A stretch of DNA of 64,000 nucleotides from Bradyrhizobium frederickii (GTDB taxonomy: Bacteria > Pseudomonadota > Alphaproteobacteria > Rhizobiales > Xanthobacteraceae). The stretch lies in assembly GCF_004570865.1 (NCBI RefSeq), contig NZ_SPQS01000010.1, positions 1 through 64,000 on the forward strand. Reading direction: 5' to 3'. Below, one piece after another: positions 20,488 through 28,919 of the stretch (position 1 is its first letter; each line of letters starts with the position of its first letter). Below the pieces are notes generated by a model. The model did not search any database, had not been told where the DNA came from, and worked only from the letters and a program-made list of their open reading frames with translations. The translations under genes were made by a program, and so were the position numbers.

Positions 20488-21530
20488 TCGGCCGCCGTCC
20501 TCTTCGCGGCGTCGTCCGCCTTGTCGGTCTCGTAATGCTTCTCGGTGTGCTCGGCGACGAAGTAGATCGGGCGCGCCTTCAGCTCGGAGAGGATCTTGCC
20601 GATATATTCGCCGACGATGCCGATCATGATGAGCTGCACGCCGCCGATCGTCATCAGGCCGATCACGAGCGAAGGATAGCCGGGCACCTGCTTGCCGGTC
20701 GTGAACACCTCCCAGAGGATCGAAAGGCCGAACAGGAAGGCGCCTCCGGCGAGGATGACGCCGAACAGGCTGGCGAAGCGCAAGGGAGCCACCGAAAACG
20801 AGGTCAGGCCCTCGATCGACAGGCCAAGCAGGCTTGCGGCGTTGAAGGTGGTGACGCCGTGGACGCGCGCCGCGGGCTCGTAATCGACCCGGATCTGGCG
20901 GAATCCGATCCAGCTGGCGAGGCCTTTGAAGAAGCGGTTGCGCTCGGGCAATTGCCTGAGCGCGGCGACAGCGCGCGGGGAGAGCAGGCGGAAGTCGCCG
21001 GCGTCCTCGGGAATCTTCTGCCGTGCGCCCCAATTGATCAGCGCATAGAAGCCGTGCACGGCGACGCGGCGCAGGAAGGTCTCGTTGTCGCGATGCGCCT
21101 TGGCGGTGTAGACGACGTCATAGCCGTCTTCGATCCAGTGCCGTACCAGCTGTTCGATCAGGGCCGGCGGATGCTGGCCGTCACCGTCCATGAACATGAC
21201 GGCGCCGAGCCGGGCATGGTCGAGGCCGGCCATCAGCGCCGCCTCCTTGCCGAAATTGCGCGACAGCGACACCACCTGGACGTCGATCGCATCGGCCGGC
21301 AGCGAACGCGCGATCGCCAGCGTCGCATCCTTGCTGCCGTCGTCGACATAGACGACTTCGCAAGGCAGCCGGTAGCGCTCCCGCAAGGTTCTTGCGAGAT
21401 CGCAGATGCGCTGATGCAGGGCGGCGAGGCCCGCCGCCTCGTTGTAGACGGGGACGACGATCGACAATCCCTTCGCGGCGGCGGTGCCCGCGGTGGTCGT
21501 CATGCCTGATACGTCAGAGCCCAGCGTCAT
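20484..21530 (-). CDS. Membrane glycosyltransferase, family 2 (GtrB/ArnC-like)
   Basis: A 348-residue enzyme that likely moves a sugar from a nucleotide donor to a polyprenyl phosphate. The N-terminal GT-A domain has VVPVYNEAAGL, VYVDDGSKDAT and the metal site MDGDGQHPP. Two membrane helices follow near residues 235-310 (LFGVILAGGAFLFGLSILW; LIMIGIVGEYIGKI). Start at 21530 or 21503. First of a two-gene unit with the YdjC-type deacetylase. Confidence 0.88.
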   Translation of the reverse strand: MTLGSDVSGMTTTAGTAAAKGLSIVVPVYNEAAGLAALHQRICDLARTLRERYRLPCEVVYVDDGSKDATLAIARSLPADAIDVQVVSLSRNFGKEAALMAGLDHARLGAVMFMDGDGQHPPALIEQLVRHWIEDGYDVVYTAKAHRDNETFLRRVAVHGFYALINWGARQKIPEDAGDFRLLSPRAVAALRQLPERNRFFKGLASWIGFRQIRVDYEPAARVHGVTTFNAASLLGLSIEGLTSFSVAPLRFASLFGVILAGGAFLFGLSILWEVFTTGKQVPGYPSLVIGLMTIGGVQLIMIGIVGEYIGKILSELKARPIYFVAEHTEKHYETDKADDAAKRTAAE

Positions 21531-21630
21531 CGATCAAGGTCCCAGGGGCGTTCAAAGTCATCTCAACAGCATATGGTAGCTGCCGTTTGCTGTCGCAAAG
21601 CTGAACGGAAAAGCTGAACCGGCCCGTGGC

Positions 21631-22608
21631 TCACCGCCGCAGGAACGCTTCGAGCTTCGCGAACAGCGGGTTCTCCCGGTCGAACACGTAGTCGAGCGAG
21701 ACCACCGAGACGGTCTCGGCGCCATGCTCGCGCAGGAAGCTCGCCAGCGCATAGAGCTGCCCCGGTGGGCAGTGCAACGTCAGCATGCCTGACGAGGTCG
21801 GCCCGCCGAACGGAGCCTCGACGCCGAACCGGCTATGGGCTTCGCCGAGCAGGGCGGCGTCGCATTGCCGGAAGCGGGTGCGGACCTCGCGGTATTTGTT
21901 GGCCCGCGCCCTTGCGGCGATGTGATCGAGGATGATGCGCGCCGTCTCCCGCGCCTGCGGCGACCAGTCGGCCTCCTTCGAGGCGACCAGATTGGCCTGG
22001 CTGCGCAGGATCACGCCGTCGTCGAGCACCCGCAAGCCGTTGGCGGCGAGCGTCGCGCCGGTCGTGGTGATGTCGACGATCAGCTCGGCGCTGCCGGCCG
22101 CAGGTGCGCCTTCGGTCGCGCCGGCGCTTTCGACGATGCGGTAATCGGTGATGCCGTGGCTCTGGAAGAACGCGCGGGTGAGATTGACGAACTTGGTCGC
22201 GACCCGCATCCGCATATGATGCTGCTCGCGGAAGCCGGTGGTGACGTCGTCGAGATCGGCCATGGTGCGGACGTCGATCCAGGCCTGCGGCACCGCGACG
22301 ACGACGTCGGCATAGCCGAAGCCGAGCCCGTCGATCAGCGACACGCGCTTGTCGGCATCGGCAATGTTCTCGCGCACCAGGTCCTCGCCGGTGACGCCGA
22401 GATGCGCGAAGCCGCGCGACAGCTGCGATGCGATCTCGCTCGCCGAGAGATAGGCAACCTCGACATTGTCGAGGCCGGCGATGGTGCCGCGATAGTCGCG
22501 GGCGCCGCCGGCCTTCGACAGCTTCAGGCCGGCGCGGGCGAAGAAGGCCTCGGTGTTTTCCTGCAGGCGGCCCTTGGAAGGAACGGCCAGAACGAACGGC
22601 GCGCTCAT
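21631..22608 (-). CDS. hisG: ATP phosphoribosyltransferase HisG
   Basis: A 325-residue catalytic subunit of the first histidine-synthesis step (ATP + PRPP). Conserved blocks: AVPSKGRLQE, GVTGEDLV and the PRPP loop around ELIVDITTTGATLAANGL. About 110 residues longer than the short HisG form, with a C-terminal segment (GMLTLHCPPGQLYALASFL) that could be an ACT-like regulatory part. The start is two bases after the hisZ stop, so the two are an operon. Confidence 0.95.
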   Translation of the reverse strand: MSAPFVLAVPSKGRLQENTEAFFARAGLKLSKAGGARDYRGTIAGLDNVEVAYLSASEIASQLSRGFAHLGVTGEDLVRENIADADKRVSLIDGLGFGYADVVVAVPQAWIDVRTMADLDDVTTGFREQHHMRMRVATKFVNLTRAFFQSHGITDYRIVESAGATEGAPAAGSAELIVDITTTGATLAANGLRVLDDGVILRSQANLVASKEADWSPQARETARIILDHIAARARANKYREVRTRFRQCDAALLGEAHSRFGVEAPFGGPTSSGMLTLHCPPGQLYALASFLREHGAETVSVVSLDYVFDRENPLFAKLEAFLRR

Positions 22609-22610
22609 GA

Positions 22611-23762
22611 TCAAGCCCCCACCTTGCGGCCGATCCTGGTCAGCGCATCCACCCAGACCGAGAAGCCGACCGCGGGAATAGGTTCGGCCGAGCCGAGCTG
22701 GGTCATCAGTCCGTCATAGCGGCCGCCGGCGACCAGCGGCTCGGCGCCGTTGCCCCGGTGATGCAGCTCGAATTCGAAGCCGGTGTAATAGTCGAGGCCG
22801 CGTCCGAATGCGGTCGAAAAGCGCGTCTGCTTCACGTCGATGCCGCGCGCCGCCATGAAGCCGACCCGGCTTTCGAACTGGTCGATGGCCGCAGCAAGGT
22901 CGAGCTTTGCATCGGCGGTGAGCGCGCGCAGCGCGGCGATGGAATCGTCGGGATTGCCTGATATCGACAGGAAGCGCTTGAGCACGGTGATCGCCTCGCG
23001 CGGCAGCGCGCCGCCCTTCAGCGTCGATTGCTCGAGGAAGCGATCGGCGATCTCGGCCGTGGTGCGGCCGCCGACATTGGTGGTGCCGGCGATCGACATC
23101 AGGTCGGTGACGAAGGCGAGCGCGGCCTTGCGGTCGGAGCCCGCGAGCGCGGCGAGCACGCCCTGATATTCGCTGCGGGTCGCGGTGGTCGCGGCCGCCA
23201 GCCGCTCCAGATCCTGCTCCAGGCTGATCTTGCGGTTGAAATCCTTGACCAGGCGGCGGCGCCAGACCGGATAGAGGTCGAGCGCATCGAGCAGCGCGTT
23301 GAACAGCGCCACGTCGCCGGTGCGGATCTCGACGTCGCGGACGCCGAAGGCCGCGGTCGCCTCCAGGGCAAGTGCCAGCGTCTCGGCGTCGGCCGCGGCG
23401 CGGTCCTGGCGGCCGAACGATTCGATGCCGGCCTGCAGGAATTCGCTGGCCTGGCCGCTGCGGTAGCGAAACACCGGACCGAGATAGCTGAACCCGGCCG
23501 GCTGGCCGGCGCGGCCGGAGGCGAGGTAGTCGCGGGCGACCGGAATGGTCAGGTCCGGACGCAGGCACAGCTCCTCGCCCGTGAGGTCCGTGGTCAGGTA
23601 CAGGCTCTTGCGGATGTCCTCGCCGGAGAGGTCGAGGAACGGCTCGGCCGGCTGCAGGATCGCCGGCTCGGCCCTGACATAGCCCGCCTGCGCGAACGAC
23701 AAGAGCAGCGTATCCGCCCAGGCGGCGGAGCCGGCAGCATTTGAGGTGGCAGTCGCGGTCAT
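22611..23762 (-). CDS. hisZ: ATP phosphoribosyltransferase regulatory subunit HisZ
   Basis: A 383-residue paralogue of histidyl-tRNA synthetase lacking tRNA charging; it binds HisG and enables histidine feedback control. It shows class II synthetase-like blocks: LRPDLTIPVARDYL, GPVFRYR, GIESFGRQD and GRGLDYYTGFEFE. The start ATG 23762 leaves a conventional length; the open frame upstream is not protein-like. First gene of hisZ-hisG. Confidence 0.95.
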   Translation of the reverse strand: MTATATSNAAGSAAWADTLLLSFAQAGYVRAEPAILQPAEPFLDLSGEDIRKSLYLTTDLTGEELCLRPDLTIPVARDYLASGRAGQPAGFSYLGPVFRYRSGQASEFLQAGIESFGRQDRAAADAETLALALEATAAFGVRDVEIRTGDVALFNALLDALDLYPVWRRRLVKDFNRKISLEQDLERLAAATTATRSEYQGVLAALAGSDRKAALAFVTDLMSIAGTTNVGGRTTAEIADRFLEQSTLKGGALPREAITVLKRFLSISGNPDDSIAALRALTADAKLDLAAAIDQFESRVGFMAARGIDVKQTRFSTAFGRGLDYYTGFEFELHHRGNGAEPLVAGGRYDGLMTQLGSAEPIPAVGFSVWVDALTRIGRKVGA

Positions 23763-23882
23763 GACAGAGGTCCATCGTCCCGGTGGAACCGGGCAGGGCA
23801 AGGGAAGGACAGGAATTGCGCAGCCCTTAGCATGGCCCGAAAGCGGTTTCGACCTCCAAAGGATCAATCGCTTAACGGGGGG

Positions 23883-24653
23883 TCAGTCGGATTTGGCGCC
23901 GGTGATCCGGCCGCCCCAATCGCCCAGCACCGCCTGCACCAGCGCCAGCGCCGCCACGGCGGCCGTGTCAGCCCGCATGATCCGGGGTCCCAGGGCGAGC
24001 CGGAGGATCCTGGGTTGCCGCAGCAGCAGGGCCCGCTCTTCTTCGGCAAAGCCGCCTTCGGGGCCGATCAGGACGTCGATACCCTGTCCGGCCGCGCGCG
24101 CGGCTTGCAGGCTCTGAACCGGGTTCTCGACCTCCGCGGCCTCATCGCAGAAGATCAGCAGGCGGTCGGCCGGGCGCTGGCTGAGGAAGCGCTCCAAGGC
24201 GACCGGTTCGGCGACACTGGCGATGCTCAAAATGCCGCATTGCTCGGCTGCCTCGACGACATTGGCCCGCATCCGCTCGGTGTTGACCCGGGAGGCCTGG
24301 GTGAACCGGGTCAGAACCGGCTGCAGCGCGGCGGCGCCCATCTCGATGGCCTTCTGGACCATGTAGTCGAGCCGGGCATGCTTCAGCGGGGCGAAGACGT
24401 AGGCGAGGTCGGCAAGTCGGTCCTGGGGCCGGGTCTGCTGCAGGATGACGAGGCCGTCCGGCCGCTTGCGGCCTTCAATGGCGGCCTGCCACTCGCCGTC
24501 CCGCCCGTTGAACGCCAAAACCTCGGCCCCGGCGCCAAGCCGCAGCACATTGCCGAGATAATTGCTCTGATCGCGGTCGAGCGCGACCCTGGCGTCCTGG
24601 GCAAGGGGGGCGTCGACGAACAGGCGGGGGGCGCGAAAGTCGTGGGCGGGCAT
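23883..24653 (-). CDS. rsmE: 16S rRNA (uracil-1498-N3)-methyltransferase RsmE
   Basis: A 256-residue SPOUT-class methyltransferase acting on the small ribosomal subunit. The N-terminal PUA-like part has RLFVDAPL and NYLGNVLRL; the C-terminal trefoil knot has VLIGPEGGFAEEE and LGPRIMRADTAAVAAL, the SAM site of the family. Length is typical. It stands between hisZ and a plus-strand secreted-protein gene. Confidence 0.95.
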   Translation of the reverse strand: MPAHDFRAPRLFVDAPLAQDARVALDRDQSNYLGNVLRLGAGAEVLAFNGRDGEWQAAIEGRKRPDGLVILQQTRPQDRLADLAYVFAPLKHARLDYMVQKAIEMGAAALQPVLTRFTQASRVNTERMRANVVEAAEQCGILSIASVAEPVALERFLSQRPADRLLIFCDEAAEVENPVQSLQAARAAGQGIDVLIGPEGGFAEEERALLLRQPRILRLALGPRIMRADTAAVAALALVQAVLGDWGGRITGAKSD

Positions 24654-24863
24654 CGTTCAAAAGTCCAATTTGGCGCCGTTATTAACCGAAAGCGGCCATT
24701 TGGGGGGTAAATATTGCCAAACCGCCGCGTCGGTGCGCCGCGCTCTTGCCCTATTCGGCGGGTTGTTAAGCGCCGGCGGGAATCGTAAAATCGCGAGCAC
24801 GCTGGTTGCGCTTCGATTGGAAGACGCTGGACCCCGTTGGCTCCTGCCGGAGAGATTTTCTTG

Positions 24864-25526
24864 ATGATCCGTCATTTGATGGTTCCGATCGCTGCCGCCA
24901 TGGTCACCATGGTTGCCTCTTGTGCCTATGCGCAAAGCGCGTTCCCGGCCCCCCTGCCCAATCAGGCTCCCACCAGTTCTGCGTTTCCGCCGGTGAACGG
25001 CTCGGCGCCGACCGCGTCGGTTGGTGCGGCTCCGCAATCGTCATTTCCCGTGAACGGCGCCGCGCCGATCGGTGGCGCCGGTGCTTTCAGCGCGGCTCCG
25101 CCGACCCAAGCCGGTCCCGGCGAGGATTGCATGAAGGCGTTCATGCCCCTGCGCGAGGAAGCCGAGAAGCGCGGCAAGCTGATCAAGGCCGCGAGCGACC
25201 GTCACGCGCCGCCTGACGAGGCTTGCAAGCTGATCCGCAATTTCAGCCAGGCTGAAACCAAGATGATCAAGTACATCGAGGCCCACGCCGCGAAGTGCGG
25301 AATCCCGCCGCAGGTCGGTGCTCAGATGAAGGACGGCCACAAGAACACCGAGGCAATGGCGAACAAGGTCTGCAACGTTGCGCAGCAGATGCAGAACCAG
25401 CCGCGCGGTCCGGCCGGCCCGTCGCTGAGCGAGGTGCTTGGGTCGGGCTCGGCGCCTGAGGCCAATGCCGGCAAGAAGGGCGGCAGCACCTTCGACACGC
25501 TCAACGGCAACGTCCTCACCCGATGA
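24864..25526 (+). CDS. Secreted protein of unknown function
   Basis: A 220-residue exported protein. Signal peptide ends CAYA-QS; residues about 25-85 are a Pro/Ala/Ser-rich linker with repeated SAFP and PVNG units; a helical domain follows with four Cys (DCMKAF, EACKLI, AKCGIP, KVCNVA) that may pair as disulfides. Tail is Gly/Ser-rich. ATG 24864 follows GGAGAGATTTTC. A 26-bp hairpin begins two bases after its stop. Confidence 0.78.
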   Translation: MIRHLMVPIAAAMVTMVASCAYAQSAFPAPLPNQAPTSSAFPPVNGSAPTASVGAAPQSSFPVNGAAPIGGAGAFSAAPPTQAGPGEDCMKAFMPLREEAEKRGKLIKAASDRHAPPDEACKLIRNFSQAETKMIKYIEAHAAKCGIPPQVGAQMKDGHKNTEAMANKVCNVAQQMQNQPRGPAGPSLSEVLGSGSAPEANAGKKGGSTFDTLNGNVLTR

Positions 25527-25528
25527 TA

Positions 25529-25606
25529 CACGTGCCGCCGATTTGAAGTTCCTACGGTGCTCGCCGCGAGATCTCATAGGAACTTCAAATCGATAAGCGG
25601 CACGTG
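25529..25606. repeat. Large imperfect hairpin H1
   Basis: CACGTGCCGC + CGATTTGAAGTTCCTA (25529-25554) pairs perfectly with 25577-25606 except for a four-base ATAA bulge (25593-25596) in the right arm: 26 bp in all, around a 22-base loop. The loop contains CTCGCCGCGAG. It could end transcription from the upstream gene, though no T-tract follows. It is structurally related to H2. Confidence 0.9.
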
Positions 25607-25620
25607 AACTAAAATTTTCT

Positions 25621-25703
25621 GTGCTAGTGCCCTTGTAGTTTTCGAAGTTCGTACCGGAATACGCCGCGATGGAATACGAACTTCGAAAACTGGGCACTAG
25701 CAC
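25621..25703. repeat. Large imperfect hairpin H2, overlapping the ubiA start
   Basis: GTGCTAGTGCCC + AGTTTTCGAAGTTCGTA (25621-25632, 25637-25653) pairs with 25675-25703: 29 bp with a four-base TTGT bulge (25633-25636) and a 21-base loop containing ACGCCGCGA. The ubiA ATG lies in the loop. Spaced 14 bases from H1. Confidence 0.9.
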
Positions 25704-26625
25704 ATCCGCCCGCGTTGCCGATTCCACCGGCAACTGGGTCGATACGCTCGCGCCGCCTTGGGCGCGGCCTTACCTCCGCCTGTCCCGCTTCGATCGTCCG
25801 ATCGGCTCCTGGCTGCTGTTGATGCCATGCTGGTGGTCGGCTGCGCTCGCGAGCGGCATGGCGCATGACGTCCGCGGACTGCCGCTCACCATCGCGCTGT
25901 TCTTCGTCGGTGCCTTCGTAATGCGCGGAGCGGGCTGCACCTGGAACGATATCACCGACCGCGATCTCGACGACAAGGTCGAGCGCACGCGCTCGCGGCC
26001 GCTGCCGTCGGGGCAGGTGAGCACGAAGCAGGCGCTGGCCTTCATGGTCATGCAGGCGCTGATCGGCCTTCTGGTGCTGCTGCAGTTCAACCGCTTCGCG
26101 ATCGCGACCGGAATCGCCTCGCTCCTGATCGTCGCGATCTATCCCTTCATGAAGCGGATCACCTGGTGGCCGCAGATCGTGCTCGGGCTTGCCTTCTCCT
26201 GGGGCGCGTTGATGGGATTTGCCGTCACCTTCGGCCGCATCGATCTCACTGCTCTGGTGCTCTATGCCGGCGCGATTTCCTGGGTGATCGGCTATGACAC
26301 GATCTACGCGCATCAGGACGCCGAGGACGACGCGCTGATCGGCATCAAGTCGACCGCACGCCTGTTCGGCGCGCATACGCACCAGGCGCTGATCCTGTTC
26401 TACGGGCTGTCGGTGATGCTGATCGGCGTCGCGCTGGCCTCAGGCGATGCGCGCTGGCCGGCCTGGCTCGGCCTCGCCGCCTTCGCCGCGCATCTGGCGT
26501 GGCAGATCGTGCGGCTGCGGATCGAGGATCCGAAATTGTGTTTGCGCCTGTTCAAGTCGAACAGGGATGCGGGCTTGCTGCTGTTCGCCGGACTGCTCGC
26601 CGACGCGCTGATGCGGGCGGCGTAG
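25669..26625 (+). CDS. ubiA: 4-hydroxybenzoate polyprenyltransferase UbiA
   Basis: A 318-residue inner-membrane enzyme that attaches the polyprenyl tail to 4-hydroxybenzoate in ubiquinone synthesis. The two Asp-rich motifs are NDITDRDLDDKVERTRSRP (from N93) and YAHQDAEDDALIGIKSTA. About eight or nine membrane helices. The first dozen codons, to about residue 13, come from hairpin H2 rather than from conserved protein, so the true start may be elsewhere; ATG 25669 is the only ATG that fits. No upstream ribosome site is evident. Confidence 0.93.
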   Translation: MEYELRKLGTSTSARVADSTGNWVDTLAPPWARPYLRLSRFDRPIGSWLLLMPCWWSAALASGMAHDVRGLPLTIALFFVGAFVMRGAGCTWNDITDRDLDDKVERTRSRPLPSGQVSTKQALAFMVMQALIGLLVLLQFNRFAIATGIASLLIVAIYPFMKRITWWPQIVLGLAFSWGALMGFAVTFGRIDLTALVLYAGAISWVIGYDTIYAHQDAEDDALIGIKSTARLFGAHTHQALILFYGLSVMLIGVALASGDARWPAWLGLAAFAAHLAWQIVRLRIEDPKLCLRLFKSNRDAGLLLFAGLLADALMRAA

Positions 26626-26640
26626 CTGTCGTAGGGTCGT

Positions 26641-26733
26641 CGTAGGGTGGGCCAAGCGAAGCGTGCCCACCTTTCCTATCAATCATTGAGAGATGGTGGG
26701 CACGGCGCGAGTGCGCCTTTGCCCACCCTACGG
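26641..26733. repeat. Inverted REP pair (GTAG-footed)
   Basis: The left unit, GTAG + GGTGGGCC...GTGCCCACC (26642-26671), and the right unit, GGTGGGCAC...GCCCACC + CTAC (26695-26732), form inverted hairpins about 93 bases long overall. Related copies lie at 35022 and 48493. The GTAG foot followed by a short hairpin is the layout of REP elements. Confidence 0.85.
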
Positions 26734-26748
26734 CACCGTGATTGCCGC

Positions 26749-27267
26749 TCAATCCCTTGCGATGATCTCGCGTTCTTCGCGATGAACCGGCAGCTCGCGC
26801 GCCATCGCGACGCGCCGGCGCATCAGGAATTTCGGGCGGCGGGCGCGGATTGCATTGGCGCGGCGGCGGCGGGCTGCGGGCTTGCGCGCACCTTCGTCGA
26901 GCTGCGGCAGCGCGAACAGCTCGCTCCAGATCGCCCAGGCCTCGATGAGCTCGTCGCCATCGGCCCCGACCAGCAGCGGCACGGACAACGAGGGATCGCG
27001 ATGCACGAGCACGAGGGCTTGCGCCTCGTCGTTGCCGCGCAGCGCGACGCCGGTGAAGTCGCTGACGCGGACGTTGATCGCCATCTGCATGCCGCGGACG
27101 GCACGGCGCAGCACGACACGTTCGCGATGAAGCTCGATCTGCCTGACATATCCGTCGGCGCGCGGGTCATGCGCATCGAAGCGGACCGGAAGGGAAAGAG
27201 GGTCGAGCCGCAGTGAGCGGCTCGACCCGGCGGGGTGGGCCCCGCATGTTGCTGTTTGACGCCTCAC
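26749..27267 (-). CDS. DUF6101-type protein
   Basis: A 172-residue protein found beside pmbA in related genomes; function unknown. The central part (QMAINVRVSDFTGVALR) looks like a small beta domain; LVLVHRDPSLSVPL and EAWAIWSELFALP follow; the C-terminus is Arg/Ala-rich and basic. The GTG start at 27267 has a GGGGAG site nearby. It is divergent from pmbA. The family name is from memory of the sequence type. Confidence 0.75.
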   Translation of the reverse strand: MRRQTATCGAHPAGSSRSLRLDPLSLPVRFDAHDPRADGYVRQIELHRERVVLRRAVRGMQMAINVRVSDFTGVALRGNDEAQALVLVHRDPSLSVPLLVGADGDELIEAWAIWSELFALPQLDEGARKPAARRRRANAIRARRPKFLMRRRVAMARELPVHREEREIIARD

Positions 27268-27530
27268 GGCTTTCGTTCTCCCCGCCAGGATTATGTTCCC
27301 GGTCGATGCGAGGACCTTAGCGCGCGCTCTTCCGAAACCGCTTAAAAAGGCTGGTTAACCCACCGTCACTGCTCCTCATGATTGACAAGACCTTGGCGCG
27401 CATGATTGACGAGACGTTGCGCCGAAGTTGCGAATCTGAGCTTTGCGGGCTGAAAATGCTTGAAGTCCGCGCGATCAGGGCACATCTGTGGGTTCCGGCC
27501 CCGCACCCCCGCCCCAACAGGATTTCGTTC

Positions 27531-28919
27531 GTGAACGCTTCACCATCCGCAAGCTCGACCACAGCCAATCGCGACCTGTTCGATCAGTCCGCGCTCTCCG
27601 ATCTCGCGCAGCGGCTGGTCGAGGCGGCCAGGCGCGCGGGCGCGGACGCGGCCGATGCGGTCGCGGTGCGCGGCGTCTCGCAAGGCGTCGAGGTGCGCGA
27701 CGGACGCGTCGAGGAATCCGAGCGGTCGGAGGGCGACGATGTCGGCCTGCGGGTGCTGGTCGGCCAGCGCCAGGCGGTGGTCTCGACCAACGACGTCAGC
27801 GGCGATGCCGTGACCAAGCTTGCCGAACGCGCGGTCGCGATGGCGCGCGTGGCGCCGGACGACAAATATGTCGGCCTCGCCGATCCCGCGCTGCTCGCGC
27901 GCGATTTCCCCGATCTCGACCTGCTCGACCCCGGTGTGCCCGCAACCAGCGAGCTCGAACGCCGCGCGCTCGCGGCGGAAGCCGCGGCGCTCGCCGTCAA
28001 GGGAGTGACGAAATCCGGCGGCGCCTCGGCCTCCGCCGGCATCGGCGGCATGGTGCTCGTCACCTCGACCGGCTTCCACGGCTCCTACCTGCGCTCCAGC
28101 CAGGGCATCTCGGCCACCGCCATCGCCGGCGAGGGCACCGGCATGGAGCGCGACTACGACTTCACCTCGGCGCCGCATGCCGCCGATCTGCTGTCGCCGG
28201 AAGCCGTCGGCCGTTCCGCCGGCGAGCGCACCGTGGCGCGCTACAATCCGCGCAAGGTCGAAACCTGCAAGGTCCCCGTCGTGTTCGATCCGCGCGTTGC
28301 CGGCTCCCTGGTCGGTCATCTCGTCGGCGCCATCAACGGCGCCTCGATCGCGCGCAAGACCAGCTTCCTGAAGGACAAGCTCGGCCAGCAGCTGTTTGCC
28401 AACAACATCCGCATCGTCGACGATCCCCTGCGCAAGCGCGGCCTGCGCTCGCAGACCTTCGATGCCGAGGGCGTCGCGGTGAAGAGAACCGCGCTGGTCG
28501 ACGAGGGCGTGCTGACGACCTGGCTGCTCGATTGCGCCACCGCGCGCGAGCTCGGTCTCGTCACCACCGGCCACGCCCATCGCGGCGTCTCCTCCTCGCC
28601 CTCGCCGGGGCCCTACAATCTGCATCTCGAGGCCGGCGCACTGAGCCCCGCCGAGCTGATCTCCGACATCAAGCAGGGTTTCTACGTCACCGATCTGATC
28701 GGCTCCGGCGTCAACGGCGTGACCGGCGATTACAGCCGCGGCGCCTCCGGCTTCTGGATCGAGAACGGCGAGATCACCTATCCCGTCAGCGAGGTGACGA
28801 TCGCCGGCCATCTGTTCGATATCTTCAAGTCGATGCAGCCCGCGAACAATCTCGAGTTTCGCTACGGCATCAATGCGCCGACGGTGCGCATCGAGGGTTT
28901 GACGCTTGGCGGACGTTGA
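27531..28919 (+). CDS. pmbA: TldE/PmbA-type metallopeptidase subunit
   Basis: A 462-residue member of the TldD/PmbA family; E. coli PmbA has 450 and works with TldD as a protease that matures small peptides. Conserved features: the N-terminal GVEVRDGRVEESERSEGD, RYNPRKVETCKVPVVFDP, and the C-terminal GYVTDLIG-like FYVTDLIGSGVNGVTGDYSRGASGFWIENG. No TldD is in the window. The start is GTG 27531; further upstream the frame is not conserved in appearance. Overlaps cysQ by 14 bases. Confidence 0.92.
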   Translation: MNASPSASSTTANRDLFDQSALSDLAQRLVEAARRAGADAADAVAVRGVSQGVEVRDGRVEESERSEGDDVGLRVLVGQRQAVVSTNDVSGDAVTKLAERAVAMARVAPDDKYVGLADPALLARDFPDLDLLDPGVPATSELERRALAAEAAALAVKGVTKSGGASASAGIGGMVLVTSTGFHGSYLRSSQGISATAIAGEGTGMERDYDFTSAPHAADLLSPEAVGRSAGERTVARYNPRKVETCKVPVVFDPRVAGSLVGHLVGAINGASIARKTSFLKDKLGQQLFANNIRIVDDPLRKRGLRSQTFDAEGVAVKRTALVDEGVLTTWLLDCATARELGLVTTGHAHRGVSSSPSPGPYNLHLEAGALSPAELISDIKQGFYVTDLIGSGVNGVTGDYSRGASGFWIENGEITYPVSEVTIAGHLFDIFKSMQPANNLEFRYGINAPTVRIEGLTLGGR

